The position numbers and the translations under genes are program-made. Below are positions 1 through 11,710 of a stretch of 64,000 nt of DNA, in pieces (positions within the stretch are counted from its first letter, which is position 1; the number at the start of each line of letters is the position of its first letter). Source of the DNA: Acridotheres tristis (taxonomy: Eukaryota; Chordata; Aves; Passeriformes; Sturnidae); assembly GCA_037013685.1 (NCBI GenBank), contig CM072893.1:14472736-14536735 (forward strand). The letters are read 5' to 3'. The notes beneath the pieces are model-generated. The model saw only the letters and a program-made list of their open reading frames with translations, made no database searches and had not been told where the DNA came from.

Positions 1-3000
1 TGTGAGGAAGTAGGGGCAAACATGAAAACCAACCCTAGTCACAAAACACTTACTTGCATATCTATTAATTTACAGCAGCATGCCCCAGACACAGTGTCAT
101 TCAGTGCCACATGGGTACACACAGTAACATGACTAGATGAGGCCAAATCTCAGCCAAACCTTTCCCTCCATATTTCAATGCTCTCAGTTTACATTTTACT
201 GAGTAAAAAACCAAATGCTTCTACCAATTTCACTTTTTTCTACCTTTCTTCCTCTTGCTCTACTAGATTTGACTTTGAAGGCCTAAATGAAAATCCCTGT
301 GGTTTAAACAAACTGTCTTCACCTTTATAGGAAAGAGGTTGTCCTTGCAGAATCCATTCAAAAGGCCACTCAGCACGGTAGGATTGTGCTTGCTTTAGAT
401 TGTTCAGTTCTCAGTAGTTTACCCAGCTGAAGATCTGTTTGATTTGAATTTCTGCTAGGAAGTTTAGAAAATATGAAAGATATAAATTCTAAAATTTCAC
501 TGAAATAATCTCCTTATTCTTGAAGATATTCAAACTTACTGGCCAATACAGTAGCCAGGGGATGCAGCATTTTCCATAGTGCCATACATGCATTCTTAAC
601 TTTGAAATGGAAAAAGAAGGAAATATTTATACTGGCCATACATTAATTAAATTAAATTAATTAATTAAGCTAGGAAGTCCTGAAGCAAAGAGCAGACGAG
701 TATGAGCTGTACTTTTCTTTCTCAACAAAACTGATCTGTTATTGAAATGCTCAGCTGAAAATCAGATGTTTTTCTTAGGGGAATACTCATTTGCCTGGCT
801 GTAAGCTGCAAATCTTTCATAGTTTCAGTTCTTCCACTATGAAGGCAGCTTCTGTACTAGGAATTTTAGGAGGACAGTCTTGAAATGTTATTAATAAGAA
901 CTTAGTGTATACTTCATATTTGATGTAGGTGCACTCTGCCTCCTAATGGAAGTCGCATGTGTTTTTCCCCCAAGTATGCACCGGTAAGTAATGACCCATC
1001 ATCAGGCAGTTACTGATGACAATTGATCATATGGCCATCTACAGCAGCAAGAAATTAGAGCAATCTCTCAAGAGAATAATCAGAGAACTATTTTTCTAGG
1101 GTCATTACTAGCAAAGAAGCTTGCTGAAGAAGAAAACAGTCTCAGTCTTCACTCTGGATTTTCTTTCCTCCTCTGGATTTCATTTTATACACAAGGTTTA
1201 CATTTGGTTTTAGAAAATTTTATGAGGCAGACTGAAATGTTCAGGGGATTAAGGAATGGGAGACGGTCTTTCACCTCCAAGTCTTCAGTTCAAATCCAGC
1301 TTAGGTTAGTAATGAACAAGAAGTATTTACCATTGCTGTTCACTGTCTGTGCAAAATGGATTGGTGGTTCTGGCTCAATTCCCAGCAATAAACCTGCATG
1401 CCACAACTGGCAAGTCCGTTGCCATTCTCAGCAGACAGCGCCAAGAATTAAATGAAGCATAGGAAGCAAAGTTACCTCTCCCCCACTACAGGCCAGGGTG
1501 GAGGCACACTGGCAAGAGAAGCCTTCTCTGCTGCCATCTGACAAGGGCTGTGCCACAGTGCAGCACAAAGACATCAGCTTAGTGGGCTGACAAACTATCT
1601 CTTTTTCAGGAATTGAATTTACTAATTTTCTTAAAATAATAAAAACCATCAGGTGCCATCTAGTGTGGAGCAGGTTAGTGACTCAGACTAGGTCATGTTG
1701 TTCCTTATGCTAAAGTATAGATTAACCTGCAATTATAAGGAGATTGAAACGATGTAAATGCAGTGGATTTCCACTACTACAAGGCAAGGCTTGTCTTGCC
1801 TGTGACAATACCCTAGAACAGAAAAAAAAAAAAATCAGGACTTTTTTTCCCCCAGAAGTCACATGACAGATTATTTCTCAGCCTAGGAGACTTTGGCTCA
1901 TTAGCACCAGAAGCCACTAGACTAGGAAGTTTGTTTTTCCTTTAGCCATAAACTTAGAGTAATTCCACTAAAATAAATGAAGCCAACCACCCACACAGAG
2001 CAGCATAAAAGGAAGCAGAACACACCCCTAATCTTTATCTGGCCAATACTGGAAAGAAAAAGTGACTAGCACAAACTAAAAAATGCCACCACACTTCTGT
2101 GCTGAGGGCATCAGCACCATCAACAGGAAAGACTCTGAACATCTTGCACATGAGCACAGCAACAAAAGAACCCATCCTAGGCTTTAAGCCTTGGAGTTAT
2201 TTTACCATTGAACAGTGCTGATTGAAAAATGCATGAATTTTATTCTAAAAATAGCAAGATGGGTCAAGAGAATAATGATCTCAGTCCACACAGCTAGATG
2301 AATTTATGGTGATGCCCTCTTTTATATTTCATGGGATATTCACTATGGACCCTACATTTTCCATGGCTTTGAACACTTTATTTATCCATATTTTATTACC
2401 AGTGTAAACCTAATTATCACAGCATCTTCATGCTGAAAGTGATTGATAGACTTTGCTACTTGCTTGTCAAGATGCTCATGTTCACTGTATTCAGCTATCA
2501 CACCAACCCAGAGACTGATGACTGTTCTAGCCTATTAATAAAAGTCTATTACAGTGCATTGATGCTACTTGTTTCAAACAATATTAATGCAAGCTCTGCA
2601 GCAAGAGTCCCATTTTTAACTTGCTACAATACGATGAGGCCTATTACATTACAATTACTAACTCTTTTATGTTTTACTCAGACTGTCCATTCTTAGATAT
2701 AAAGAACAATCACAAAGTCTTCTCCCTTCTTATTTTCCCATTGTTTTAAAAATGTGCTGTTCACCAACCCATTATTATAAAAGCAATTAGTGATTTTTCA
2801 ATACCTGTACTTGCAACTGCTGAAATTGAAACAATATGAAGTGCAGACAATTTTATGAAACACTGAGTAGCTACATTTCAAAAATAATCACAAATTGACA
2901 ACTTAGACACTGGAGGACTCAAGACTAAACATTGATTATGAAGATCTTATGTTAGAGCTCAACTAGCAACAGGCAAAGAATGAAATGCATTTTTGCAAAT

Positions 3001-5040
3001 ATGATGAGATTGAGAAGCAAAATAGTAAAAAAAGTCACAAACCCTGAACAAAGTGGTAAAGGCAATATGCTGTCAATTTTTTTTCTTGTCATCAGGCAGG
3101 ACATTCTATATTCCTATAAATGCTCCTTTAGGATGAACTTGTTGCCTGCTGTCACTTGAGTTTTGGTTCAATATTATGATATTTAAACTGAAATGTCTTG
3201 ATCTTGCTAAAGAAGCTGAATTGTTATGAGTTAAGATACTTCCAATACTTCTAGATATGGGGACAAAACTCAGCCTGCAAGTGAGGAAAATGGCAAATGA
3301 ATAAAAGGCACTGACCTCTAGTACCTCAACACAACTTTTTTTTAAAGCAGAACTTGAATAAGCCTCTAATTCTAGAGCTTCCATATTCACTTCACAGTAA
3401 TTTAAACAGAAAAAAACCTGAAAATCCAAACACTCTGTCCAACAAAATGCTTACAACTTGTTTAGCTTTAAACACGGCATCAATACCTGTTAGTTTTCTT
3501 TGATGAAGATACCTTGCAACCGTTAAGCACATGCTTGACTGTTCCACTGTGAGTCAGCAGCCTTATAAAAACTACAAAGTTTTAGCATGAAACTACATCA
3601 ATGCTTTTGTTTGTAATATGTGCAATTTTCCAGAAAATCTAGGTTCAGCAATCACAATCTGAATTAGCATGCCTAGATACTCAGCCTGCACAAACTGTCG
3701 GTGCTCCACTGATTTTAAGTAACCCATTGAAGATACCCATACTCAGAACCCCAAACAGTGCGGGTAGCCCTAACAGCTCTCAAAGGCTAAAGACTTGGAG
3801 TTCACTCAGAGAGGTTGCGCTGGATTTAGTGATAATGGCTTCAGAGATTACCTCTCCCAGCTGCCTGCAGCAGTCCCCCATCAGAAGCTGAAACAGAGCC
3901 ATCAGAAAGCTCTGATACGGTCCAGCCCGCACCCACAGAGCTCTGAGCCAGCACATTCATTTTAACTGCCAATGGTCTGCAAACTGTAACAATTGATAAA
4001 CTGGCACTTGTTTACATCTGCTGCCTCCACTAGTAAGGTGGAAGTCTGTGGCAAAGTGGCAGGGTAGACATTAAGGGCAGTAACCTCTTCCTCCACCCCA
4101 ACAAAATTAATAGCACTTGTTTGCCAGAGCCCTAATCTGCTCAGAGTGGAACAGTATGTTGAAAGAAGCAACTCCATTTAACTTCGTTTGGGGGGAATGA
4201 AGAGCAAGGATTTTCTACATTTCACGAGGCAGTGAATGGCAAAGAATTAGTGTATATACAGTACCCCTTGTAATTTTAATTCACATTGCCCTCTCTCAGT
4301 GAATAAATCTTGTTAAACCTTATCCTCTTGGAGACCATCTGGATGAAAACTATTCAGGAAACGTCACCATTGGTACAAGAACTTAAATCTCACCATAAAT
4401 CTCAGCATGTCAAAGCCAAGCATGCATGCCTTAAAGAAACTCTGCAGCTGTGACTTGCTCAGAGTTGCAGACATGTGTGTCCAAATGGTGCCTCCAAGAA
4501 ACACACTGCTACATTTCAGTAACTCTTAAAAACAAATGAAAGCAAACTCAGGAATTTTCTCATTTTCAGATAGCTTTACCCTATTTTTAGTATAAAAAAA
4601 ACAGAATGATTTAATAAAAGCTACATAAAATTTAATACCCTATTATAACTGTACTGGTTCAAATGATCTCCACCCGTGTCCTTATCTTGCTCTGATTACT
4701 TCTCCCTCTCTTCCAAAGTACATGTGCTAATGTGGCATTCTATGCTGAAAATCGGAAATCATGATTACTTTGCTCTGTAATCTGATTGCCTGTATAGTTA
4801 GACACCTGCCTTCCTGGCAAATTTTTTTATGGTAACAGGGTAGGAGCAGGTTGGCCTTTTAAGTGCCAGATACGGTCAAAACAGCCTCAATCTAAGCTCA
4901 GTGAGAACACTACTGTTGTCCAACAGCTCATATTCTCCTCTCTCCTCCCCAAACCTACTGTAACTGTTTTTACAGAAAAGGATTTTGTGTTTAGTTCACT
5001 GAAACATAATTCAAAATCTACAAGACAAGTCATCCAGTAG
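1..5040. other. gene-free AT-rich unique sequence
   Basis: No recognisable exon, RNA gene or interspersed repeat was seen on either strand. Open frames are short (longest about 107 codons, minus strand near 3.1-3.4 kb) and their translations carry no family motif and look like random AT-rich translation. Poly-A runs (for example near 1820) and one TTAA repeat are the only low-complexity parts. It is best described as intergenic or intronic DNA. Confidence 0.7.
642..668. repeat. (TTAA)n-like simple repeat
   Basis: About 27 bases made only of A and T, dominated by the TTAA/ATTAA unit. It is self-complementary, as any TTAA array is. No flanking transposon ends were seen, so it is most simply a microsatellite. 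Confidence 0.8.
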
Positions 5041-5081
5041 ATAGAAAATAAGAAATAAGAAAATAAGAAAATAGAAAAGTA
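5041..5081 (+). repeat. A-rich simple repeat (AAATAAG-like)
   Basis: Around five imperfect copies of an A-rich unit (AGAAATA / AGAAAATA) lie in tandem. It is purine-biased except for the T in each unit. Ordinary microsatellite-type sequence. Confidence 0.75.
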
Positions 5082-5464
5082 ACTAAGAAAATTAATCCAG
5101 ACTCAATGCTTTGACGAAAAAAATTGGGGGGCATAAATGCAGACTTGCTGAAACAAAAGGTTCTGCAAACTTGCTTCATTTTCCTAATTTCCATATAGGG
5201 GAAAAAAATCCTGAAATATTGGAAAATAAATTATTGACTTCTGGTAATTTAAGAAAACTATTTCTGAAAAAAAGATTCAAAAGAAGTTTGTTCAGAAGCA
5301 TTTTTCGAGTAAGGAAAAAAACTTATTAAACATAGCTAAATCCTAAGCAGCACATTTTATTTTCATTTAGGCAAAATATTTTACTTAACTGAAACTGAAA
5401 TTTTTTCGTTTTTCTGTCTTCTGACGGAATTTGCACTTTGAAACTGCCAGACAACTTGAAGATC

Positions 5465-5491
5465 AGCTACTTTTACACTGTGAAAGTAGCT
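5465..5491. repeat. 27-bp near-perfect inverted repeat (hairpin)
   Basis: The two arms begin AGCTACTTT and end AAAGTAGCT and pair around a single central base at 5478. Of 13 pairs, 12 are Watson-Crick and one (5474 with 5482) is G-T. Three bases after the right arm a decayed CR1 remnant begins. No function is assigned: it could be a chance palindrome, the remnant of a tiny inverted-repeat element, or a cruciform-prone site. Confidence 0.8.
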
Positions 5492-5493
5492 TT

Positions 5494-5697
5494 GGAGCCT
5501 TGGAATAGGTTGATTAGATGTGCTAGATGAATACAAGTTTCATCACCCAAAGCAAATAGAATATTCCTGATACATATCAAAGTTCCACAATTGATGAGCC
5601 AAGCTTTTTCAGAAAGTTGTGCAGGTTTCCTGATGAGTCAGCAAAGTAACAATGATCTTAAAGGTATTTTCTAATCTAAATGATTCTGTGATTCTAA
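5494..5697 (+). mobile_element. degraded CR1 LINE 3' end
   Basis: The last 45 bases (from 5651) follow the avian CR1 3' end closely: AATGATCTTAAAGGT, then a CTAATCTAAATGATT-like segment, finishing with two copies of the 8-bp terminal unit (TGATTCTG, TGATTCTA) at 5681-5696. Further upstream, CCTTGGAATAGGTTG near 5499 resembles the 'ATTGGAACAGGCTG' stretch that lies about 200 bases before the CR1 end. The part between is too diverged or deleted to align by eye. The 3' tail is well supported and the 5' limit is a guess. No coding capacity remains. Confidence 0.6.
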
Positions 5698-8693
5698 GAT
5701 TACTGGACTTTACTCTTTAAATCAAATACAAATAATCTAGGTTTATTTTTGCAAAATAGTCCAGTTCTGTGCAGCTGCATATCATCACTGCAAAGCATCT
5801 CAGCTACCATCACAACAGCAGACATGACCTGCTAATGCAGGTTCTTGCTTGACTACCTATTAAAAAAAACAACCAAAAAAAAAAAAAGAAAAGGAGCTCA
5901 ATTAGTCTTAGAGGTAATAGGTGCTAGCAAGACATGCAAAGACTGCCCTGGTGGCTCCCTGTAAAGTAACCATCCTTTTTCCACAGGAGCAGAGATATTC
6001 AGTAAGAATTATCAGCCTCCCACTGGAAAAGCAATGCTGCCTGGGTCTCAGTAAACAGGCTTCAGCATACAGTTGTCTAAGAACTATAGAAGGACCCAGT
6101 TGTATCCCCCATAAAGGAAACATTTGCTAGCTCAGAATGCAAGATGCTTGGCAATGCATTGTTGACACGCAAGGTGTATTGTTTCTTCTTTTTAAAGCTG
6201 TATCCCATGCTGGGCTTTAATTCCTCCCACATGAATTTCCCCAAACTGGGGAGCTAAATGAGGAAGGGGTACTGTTTTTCTCTGCCTGCAAAGTCAGTGG
6301 ATGAAGACACGTGGGCTGAATTAGCGTCTGGAGGTGCATATCACTTTCCAGCACCAATGGGGGAGCCTTGGGTGATTAGGTACTAACTTTGGTGCCACAG
6401 TTTTATGCTTGAAGTCAGGTGGCTCAAATCCAGGAGCAACTGTTCTTCTCCTTCTGTCCCAAATCGGTGCATGCTGTTGTTACACATTGCAAAACAAATA
6501 GCAAAGAGTAGTAGTTTTCATGGAAGTGATAAAAGGTAGTATAAAACTTAGTGCTTTGGATCTAAACCTAGAGTACTATTATTATTACGGAAATCCAGCC
6601 TGTTTCATATGTCCTTTGACTTCACTCCTTCAACTATGCAGTGCTGTGTAACTGAACATACTGTGCAAGATTATTTCCACTTTTCATGGAAGCTTTACCC
6701 AGAGCTAGCCACTACTGGAAGCCGGACAGCAAATTTTCAAGGCCAGCTTGCTGCTCTGGTACAGTAAATCAGTTGTTCCTACAGCAAGTAGCATACAGAT
6801 TATTTTTTTTTTCAATGCATAATACAAGGAAAGGATGACTCAAGCTGAGTTTCACAGGTGAAGTTCAGATGAGTTCAGATCTATTCAAGCCCTCTCAATG
6901 TTTCCATATGCTTGACTCAAGTCCAAACATTTAATCGTCAGCTCCAAACAAAAACTTCCAATGAAGAAGCAGAGCAGGGAATTGTGAACTCTGCTTTCCA
7001 CCACTAAGGACCTGAGCACTTTTTTTTTATAATCTGTCATTTGTACTTTTTCATACTAAAGGTGACAGTCTAATTCACATATGACCAACACCCATAAATC
7101 ATACTGGGGGGAGGAAATATTCATAAATCCATATCAAACAGAACCCAAATTATGACAAATGACATGGCAGTCATAAAATTGCACAAGCACAACTCACCAA
7201 GTCATTAATTTCATGGCCGTGGAAAATAAACAGACACATTTTTTTCGCAGCCCTAATAAATTTTAAAAAACTCAAAGAATGGTCCATCTGCTTCGAATAA
7301 TTTTTAATTTCCTATTCTGTCTCGTTCCCATTAGCTATTCCACTGAGATATTTGCTAAATTCTTTCATTTGCCTCCTCCCATCTGTATTCAATTACTCTA
7401 TTCCCAAATAGAGTTAGTTTTTCTTTCTCCTAAGTGCAGTACAAAATATCCCCACCTGTACCTTAAAGCAAATGTTATGTGTGTTTTATTATCTGTTAGA
7501 CTCTATGAGTCATTCTAACTCGATTGCCTGTGCTGAAAGACTTGGAGGGCAATCTGATTTTGATGTTTTCTGGCTTTGGTGAAAAACACCTGCCTGATTC
7601 TCATAGCTAATCTATTAACTTGGTAAATGCCTCAACAGATGTTCTAGAATCAGCTAGGGATCAGGGTCTGTCCTCGTGACAGCGTCCGCTTGTAAGCTTG
7701 AAATATTTAAATGTTCAGAGATCAGAGGCCAATGATGTGTTTTGGGTACAAGCTTTCACTAAATCATATTTTTTCAGTCAGTCCCTGGAGTGCATTCCAC
7801 ATACAATAAGTGGCTGGAGCGTTCTGACTGAGCAGGCCAACAATACAGGCCTCCTTGAACTTTGAAGGGACATGAATTTCAAGGCAGCATTGGCTTCTTT
7901 TATTGAAAAATGGAACAAATTTTAGACTGTGCTGAAGCTGTTCCCTTTTAAGCTACATGCCTTTTTTTCCAGTTCCTTTTATTTCTTTCTAATGAAACCC
8001 ATTAAGAAAGTATAAGGCTTGGCTTTGAGACCTCCCTTTTCAAGGATAACCTCATGTCTCCAAGGAACCTGTTCTAAGCTGTCATCCTCTGTTTGGGTCA
8101 GCAATGCTCTGCATGACTCACTTACTGTGTGCCTGATCCTTCACTTTTTAACACTGATTTTAATCCAGGGTTGCTCCACTGACTCTAAACCATTCCACTC
8201 TGTAACAGCCCCTGAGGCTCACAAACTGGCTGGGATCACCAGAGCAGAGCAATCCCTTGGGATGGCCTTAGTCCCCCTATAGGAAGGGTGGGATAGGTGC
8301 ATGACATCAGCTTCAAGCCCGCTTGAAGGGGATCCCATTTTGAAGGTTAAGGCACTTTTCTGTCAATCTACCACCACCAGAAAAACATAAATGAGAATAA
8401 AAGGCTCACAACACAGAAACCTCCACAACCACTGCTTGCCCCATTCTGCTATAAGAAATTGCCTCTTGAAAATCAAAGCTGGATCTGAGAGTTTAAAATT
8501 GTTTATTACTTTTATGAGCTTTTATATTACCTTGATTCTTGTAAGAAAAGCTCAAAATTGTGATAAAATGTCCAAATGTTTCAAACTAAAATGGCTGCAA
8601 GCTTCACTGCAAAAATTTTCTCAATGAGATCACATAAAAGCAGAACAAATAGAAAACAGGAGACCTTCCTCTGACCTTCACTCATCACTTGAC
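5698..8693. other. gene-free unique sequence
   Basis: No gene or clear interspersed repeat was seen. A poly(A)-rich tract lies at 5862-5892, and short T- or A-runs occur near 6803 and 7021. A 7-bp inverted pair GATTGCC/GGCAATC with a 19-base loop is at 7522-7554. Open frames stay below 90 codons and have no recognisable motif. Around 6415-6445 a weak resemblance to a tRNA-SINE head was considered and not accepted. Confidence 0.65.
5862..5892 (+). repeat. poly(A)-rich tract
   Basis: Two A-runs (8 and 13 bases) are separated by CAACC and followed by GAAAA. No target duplication or body of a retrocopy was recognised beside it, so it is treated as low-complexity sequence. Confidence 0.75.
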
Positions 8694-8832
8694 TGGCCAT
8701 TTCACTTACCCTTTGTTTACCTCCACTTCTTCATTTGCTAAATAAGTGTCATTAATGCAAACTTACTTTGTTGTTTTAAAGCTTAACTAGTTAATGTTTG
8801 TGAAGTGTTTTGAGATCAATAGAGCAGTATTA
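8694..8832 (+). mobile_element. ancient MIR/L2-like SINE or LINE 3' tail
   Basis: The order of short blocks matches the conserved 3' half of old amniote MIR/L2-type repeats. A 'TTTCACTTACC...TTTACCTCC' stretch comes first, followed by CTTCATTTGCTAAATAAG (corresponding to 'cagtttccccatctgtaaaatggg'). AATGCAAACTTACTTTGTTGTTTTA comes next, then TTAACTAGTTAATGTTTGTGAAG and TTTTGAGATC near 8806-8818. That ordered set is hard to get by chance, although each block is diverged. The subfamily (MIR1_Amn, AmnL2 or a related family) cannot be fixed by eye. The tRNA-like head is not recognisable upstream, so the copy is 5'-truncated or decayed. Confidence 0.6.
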
Positions 8833-9520
8833 CCAACACAGTCAAAATCTCATGTCTGCTGCTATTTGCTCTTGGAAGCTTGACAAAAAATATTTCACTG
8901 TTCCACATCTTCAACAATGCTCAGAAGCAGTTCTGATGTTAGAGCTCTCATATGAGTGATCAGCAGATGGAGTTGGAGGAGTGAGAAGGGCAAGACTGAT
9001 TCTTGCTCTTATTGCTGTTACACATGCTGTGCTCTAGAAAACTGAAAATATGAAGGGAGGGTTTATATCAAATACTTAATCATTTAAAGGAAGACACTAA
9101 AAGTAGGGAACTGCATATGTGTATTCTGAAATTACTGCATTTTTCAAAAGCACCCTTCTGGGAAAGCCATCAGGTTGGCCTCCAGGCCTGACAAGAGCTG
9201 GAGAAAAGTTCGAAATGTGAGATGAAGGAGAAGAAAGGCTCACTAGTGTTTCCAACTGAGGATCTAGGACAAAAATCTTCATTAAGGAGGAAAAAGAGAT
9301 TTTCTGTCTGTAATCAAATGTGAAAGAATTTGTCATTCTTAACTTACCTTCTAGAAATAGTTACTTCCTTCAGTTTTCAGAATGTACCTCTGCTAAAATT
9401 AAACGTAATCCTCCCCATGACTGAGAGATTAAAAAAAATGAACAGGTTACTGGAAAGATACGATAACAAACTTTGATTTTTAAGTGTAACTCCTGCAATA
9501 ATTTTATTATGAATTAGGCT
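8833..9520. other. gene-free unique sequence
   Basis: Nothing recognisable was seen between the ancient SINE tail and the minus-strand CR1. Open frames are short and without motif. Confidence 0.6.
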
Positions 9521-10112
9521 GATATAGAAATATAGAATATGCTGAGTTGGAAGGGACTTGTCAGGATTATCAGGCCCAGCTCCTGGCCCTGCACAGGACA
9601 CCCCCAGAGTCACACCCTGTGCCTGAGAGCATTGTCCAAACACTGCCTGAGCTCTGTCAGGCTGGTGCTGTCACCACTGCCCTGGGGAGCTGTTCCAGTG
9701 CCTCTGGTGAAGAACCTTTTACTGATATCCAACCTAAACTTCCCCTGCCTCAGCTTCAGCCATTCCCTCAGTCCTGTCCCTGTCACCCCAGAGCAGAGAT
9801 CAGTGCCTGCCCCTCCTCTGCCCCTCCCAGGAAGCTGCACCTGCAGTGAGGTCTGTCCTCAGTGTCCTCTTGTCCAGGCTGAACAGACCCTGTGACCTCA
9901 GCTGCTCCTCACACAGCTTCACCTCCAGACACTTCACTATCCTTGTGGCCCTCCTTTGAATGCTCTCTAACAGCTTAATAATGTGTGGGGGTTTTTTTGT
10001 ATTGTGATGCCTCCAGGAATCAAGCTTTGGCTGCATCAGTGCAGAGCAGAGCTGCATAGTCACCTCTTTTGTCCAGCTGGTGATACTGTGCCCATGCATC
10101 CCAGATTTGTGT
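9521..10112 (-). mobile_element. CR1 LINE, 5'-truncated, minus strand
   Basis: Read on the plus strand, the copy begins with the complement of the CR1 3' end (ATAGAATATGCTGAGTTGGAAGGGAC). It then runs through the familiar avian CR1 3' region: 'CAGCTCCTGGCCCTGCACAGG', 'CTCTGTCAGGCTGGTGCTGT', 'CCTGGGGAGCTGTTCCAGTG' and 'GAAGAACCTTTT'. Similarity fades after about 10112 (GCATCCCAGATTTGTG), so only the last 600 bases of a several-kilobase element are present. 5' truncation is usual for target-primed reverse transcription. The sequence style is close to the CR1-E/J groups of birds, but the subfamily is not determined. It is clearly richer in G+C than its flanks. Confidence 0.93.
9625..10050 (-). 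pseudogene. CR1 reverse-transcriptase C-terminal fragment
   Basis: Minus-strand translation gives two pieces of the CR1 ORF2 C-terminus in different frames. The upstream piece contains LLESIQRRATRIVKCLE, EEQLRSQGLFSLDKRTLRT (family pattern 'QRRAT..VKGLE...ERL..LGLFSLEKRRLRGDL'). The downstream piece contains LKLRQGKFRLDISKRFFT (family pattern 'GLKLRQGRFRLDIRKNFFT'). The frame change between them and the missing endonuclease and catalytic palm show a dead 5'-truncated copy. In the intact family this protein nicks DNA and reverse-transcribes its own RNA. Nothing here can do so. Confidence 0.9.
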
Positions 10113-11606
10113 TACACTCACTCTTCACTTCTTGTCTATTTTCACTTTTTTAGAAGTGGTATCACCAAAGTTAGAGGTGATATGATCAGTGCATATGGCA
10201 AATACAGGATTTTTCTTGCGGACTCAGCAACCTGGAGCTGATCTCCAGATTGAAACAAAGTTGCTTGCCTACACTTCTCTTTTGCAAAGGTTAAGATTGT
10301 GGTTTGGGCTCTTCTGTAATCTACAACAATTTAGAACCTTTTGTTTGTATTCCACACATCTTTTCTTCAGGAAACATTTGAAAAGAAAATTTCCTTCCAG
10401 ATTAACATAAGAAAAAGAATATATTTTTCATATCATATTCATGCAGCTCCATTGATACAAGTCTTGTTGCATTTGTAGACCCTTTGGTACAAAAGAAATA
10501 CACAAGTCATAAACCAAGAATAAATTCAGTATGATGTTGTTAAAGCTGTCCACAGCAGAGGGTGCTAAGATTAAAGAGTTAACATTTGGTGCAATGGGAG
10601 CAAATTTGCAGCAAGCAGAGATAGATGTCTGTTGATTAGGGAAGTGATAAAGACATTGGTTGACTCTTCATGAATGATACCTCTGCTGTTTGGGTTTTTT
10701 TCCTTGAAATGCAGGTTTTTCTTAAGAAAGGAGATACAACATCCAGAGCAGAAAGATGAGGTGTGATTTCTTCTAGCAACAATTTTACTCAGAAACTGAA
10801 TTTAGCTTACACACTAACAAAAATCAGATCAAACAAACAAGCAGACTGTTCTCCTACACATTGCCTCTTTTTTCTCCAGAAGCCTTTAATTGTTCTCAGG
10901 AAGAAACATTTATCTCACACCAAATGCAGCCTTAAGTAAGTAAAAGCTCAAAATTCAGAAATACTTCTGCCAGTGAAACTGGCTGTTACTGCAATGAAAA
11001 TGAGCTATCTGACTGATAGCTTAGCTTCTATTGTGTGCCAGTGAAAACACATCCTTGAATTTACAGCTGTATAATGACATTATTACATTAAACTTGTTAT
11101 TTGAAAATAGACAAACAGCTCCAAAAATATCCTGCTACCAGACACGTGTTTGGCTTCATCTCTTCAGAGATGACTGAACATGTCATTAAGTCCTCCCTTC
11201 TTATAGCTACCAACCCATCGGTTTTCACACACTGTTAAGCTTGCTCATGGGGCAGTGTGAAGCAGAAAGAAGGGAAGAGACAAAAGCTCTGAAGTATATG
11301 CCCAAGGGCTTGGAAAGATCTCAAGTTTGAGAAGGGATTACCGAGTCTTTGGCTAGTGAGTCACACTGAACTCCGAAGAGGAGCAAGTGAAAACTTTCGC
11401 CTTTTGATGCAATGTCCTCTATCAGTAGTTGTCCTTCTTCAGCACACAATGGAAGCCTCCTGGATTCACTGCTCCTTCACTTACACTCACACCAGGCTTC
11501 TCTCCCATTGAGCCCAAGAGCAGCAACTGGGGCTCTCACTTTGAAACACCTTGAAAGCTGTCATCCTCAGCATCAGCTCTCTGACTTACAACACCAAAAT
11601 CTGTGA
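10113..11606. other. gene-free unique sequence
   Basis: AT-rich sequence with no recognised repeat or exon. Frames reach only about 73 codons. The 5' side abuts the truncated end of the minus-strand CR1. Confidence 0.6.
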
Positions 11607-11710
11607 CCAAAAAAACCAAAACAAACACAAACCCAAACCAAAACAAACAAACAAAAACCCCTCTGTAAACAATAGAAAACAAACCGAAATCCATAAACCA
11701 CCCCCCCCAA
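11607..11710 (+). repeat. A/C-rich low-complexity tract
   Basis: About 100 bases are composed almost only of A and C (CCAAAAC, AAACAAAC and CAAACCC units), ending in a run of C at 11701-11708. A short interruption lies near 11661-11670. The complementary strand is G/T-rich. The frame across it translates to Lys/Asn/Pro/Gln-rich sequence, which is an artefact of composition. Similar but shorter tracts recur at 21.0, 31.3 and 31.6 kb. Confidence 0.8.

Noticed and set aside
6390..6470. tRNA-SINE head (GAAGTCAGGTGGCTCAAATCC)
   Set aside because: It needs a deletion exactly in the diagnostic CCTGGG part, and the rest does not align by eye.
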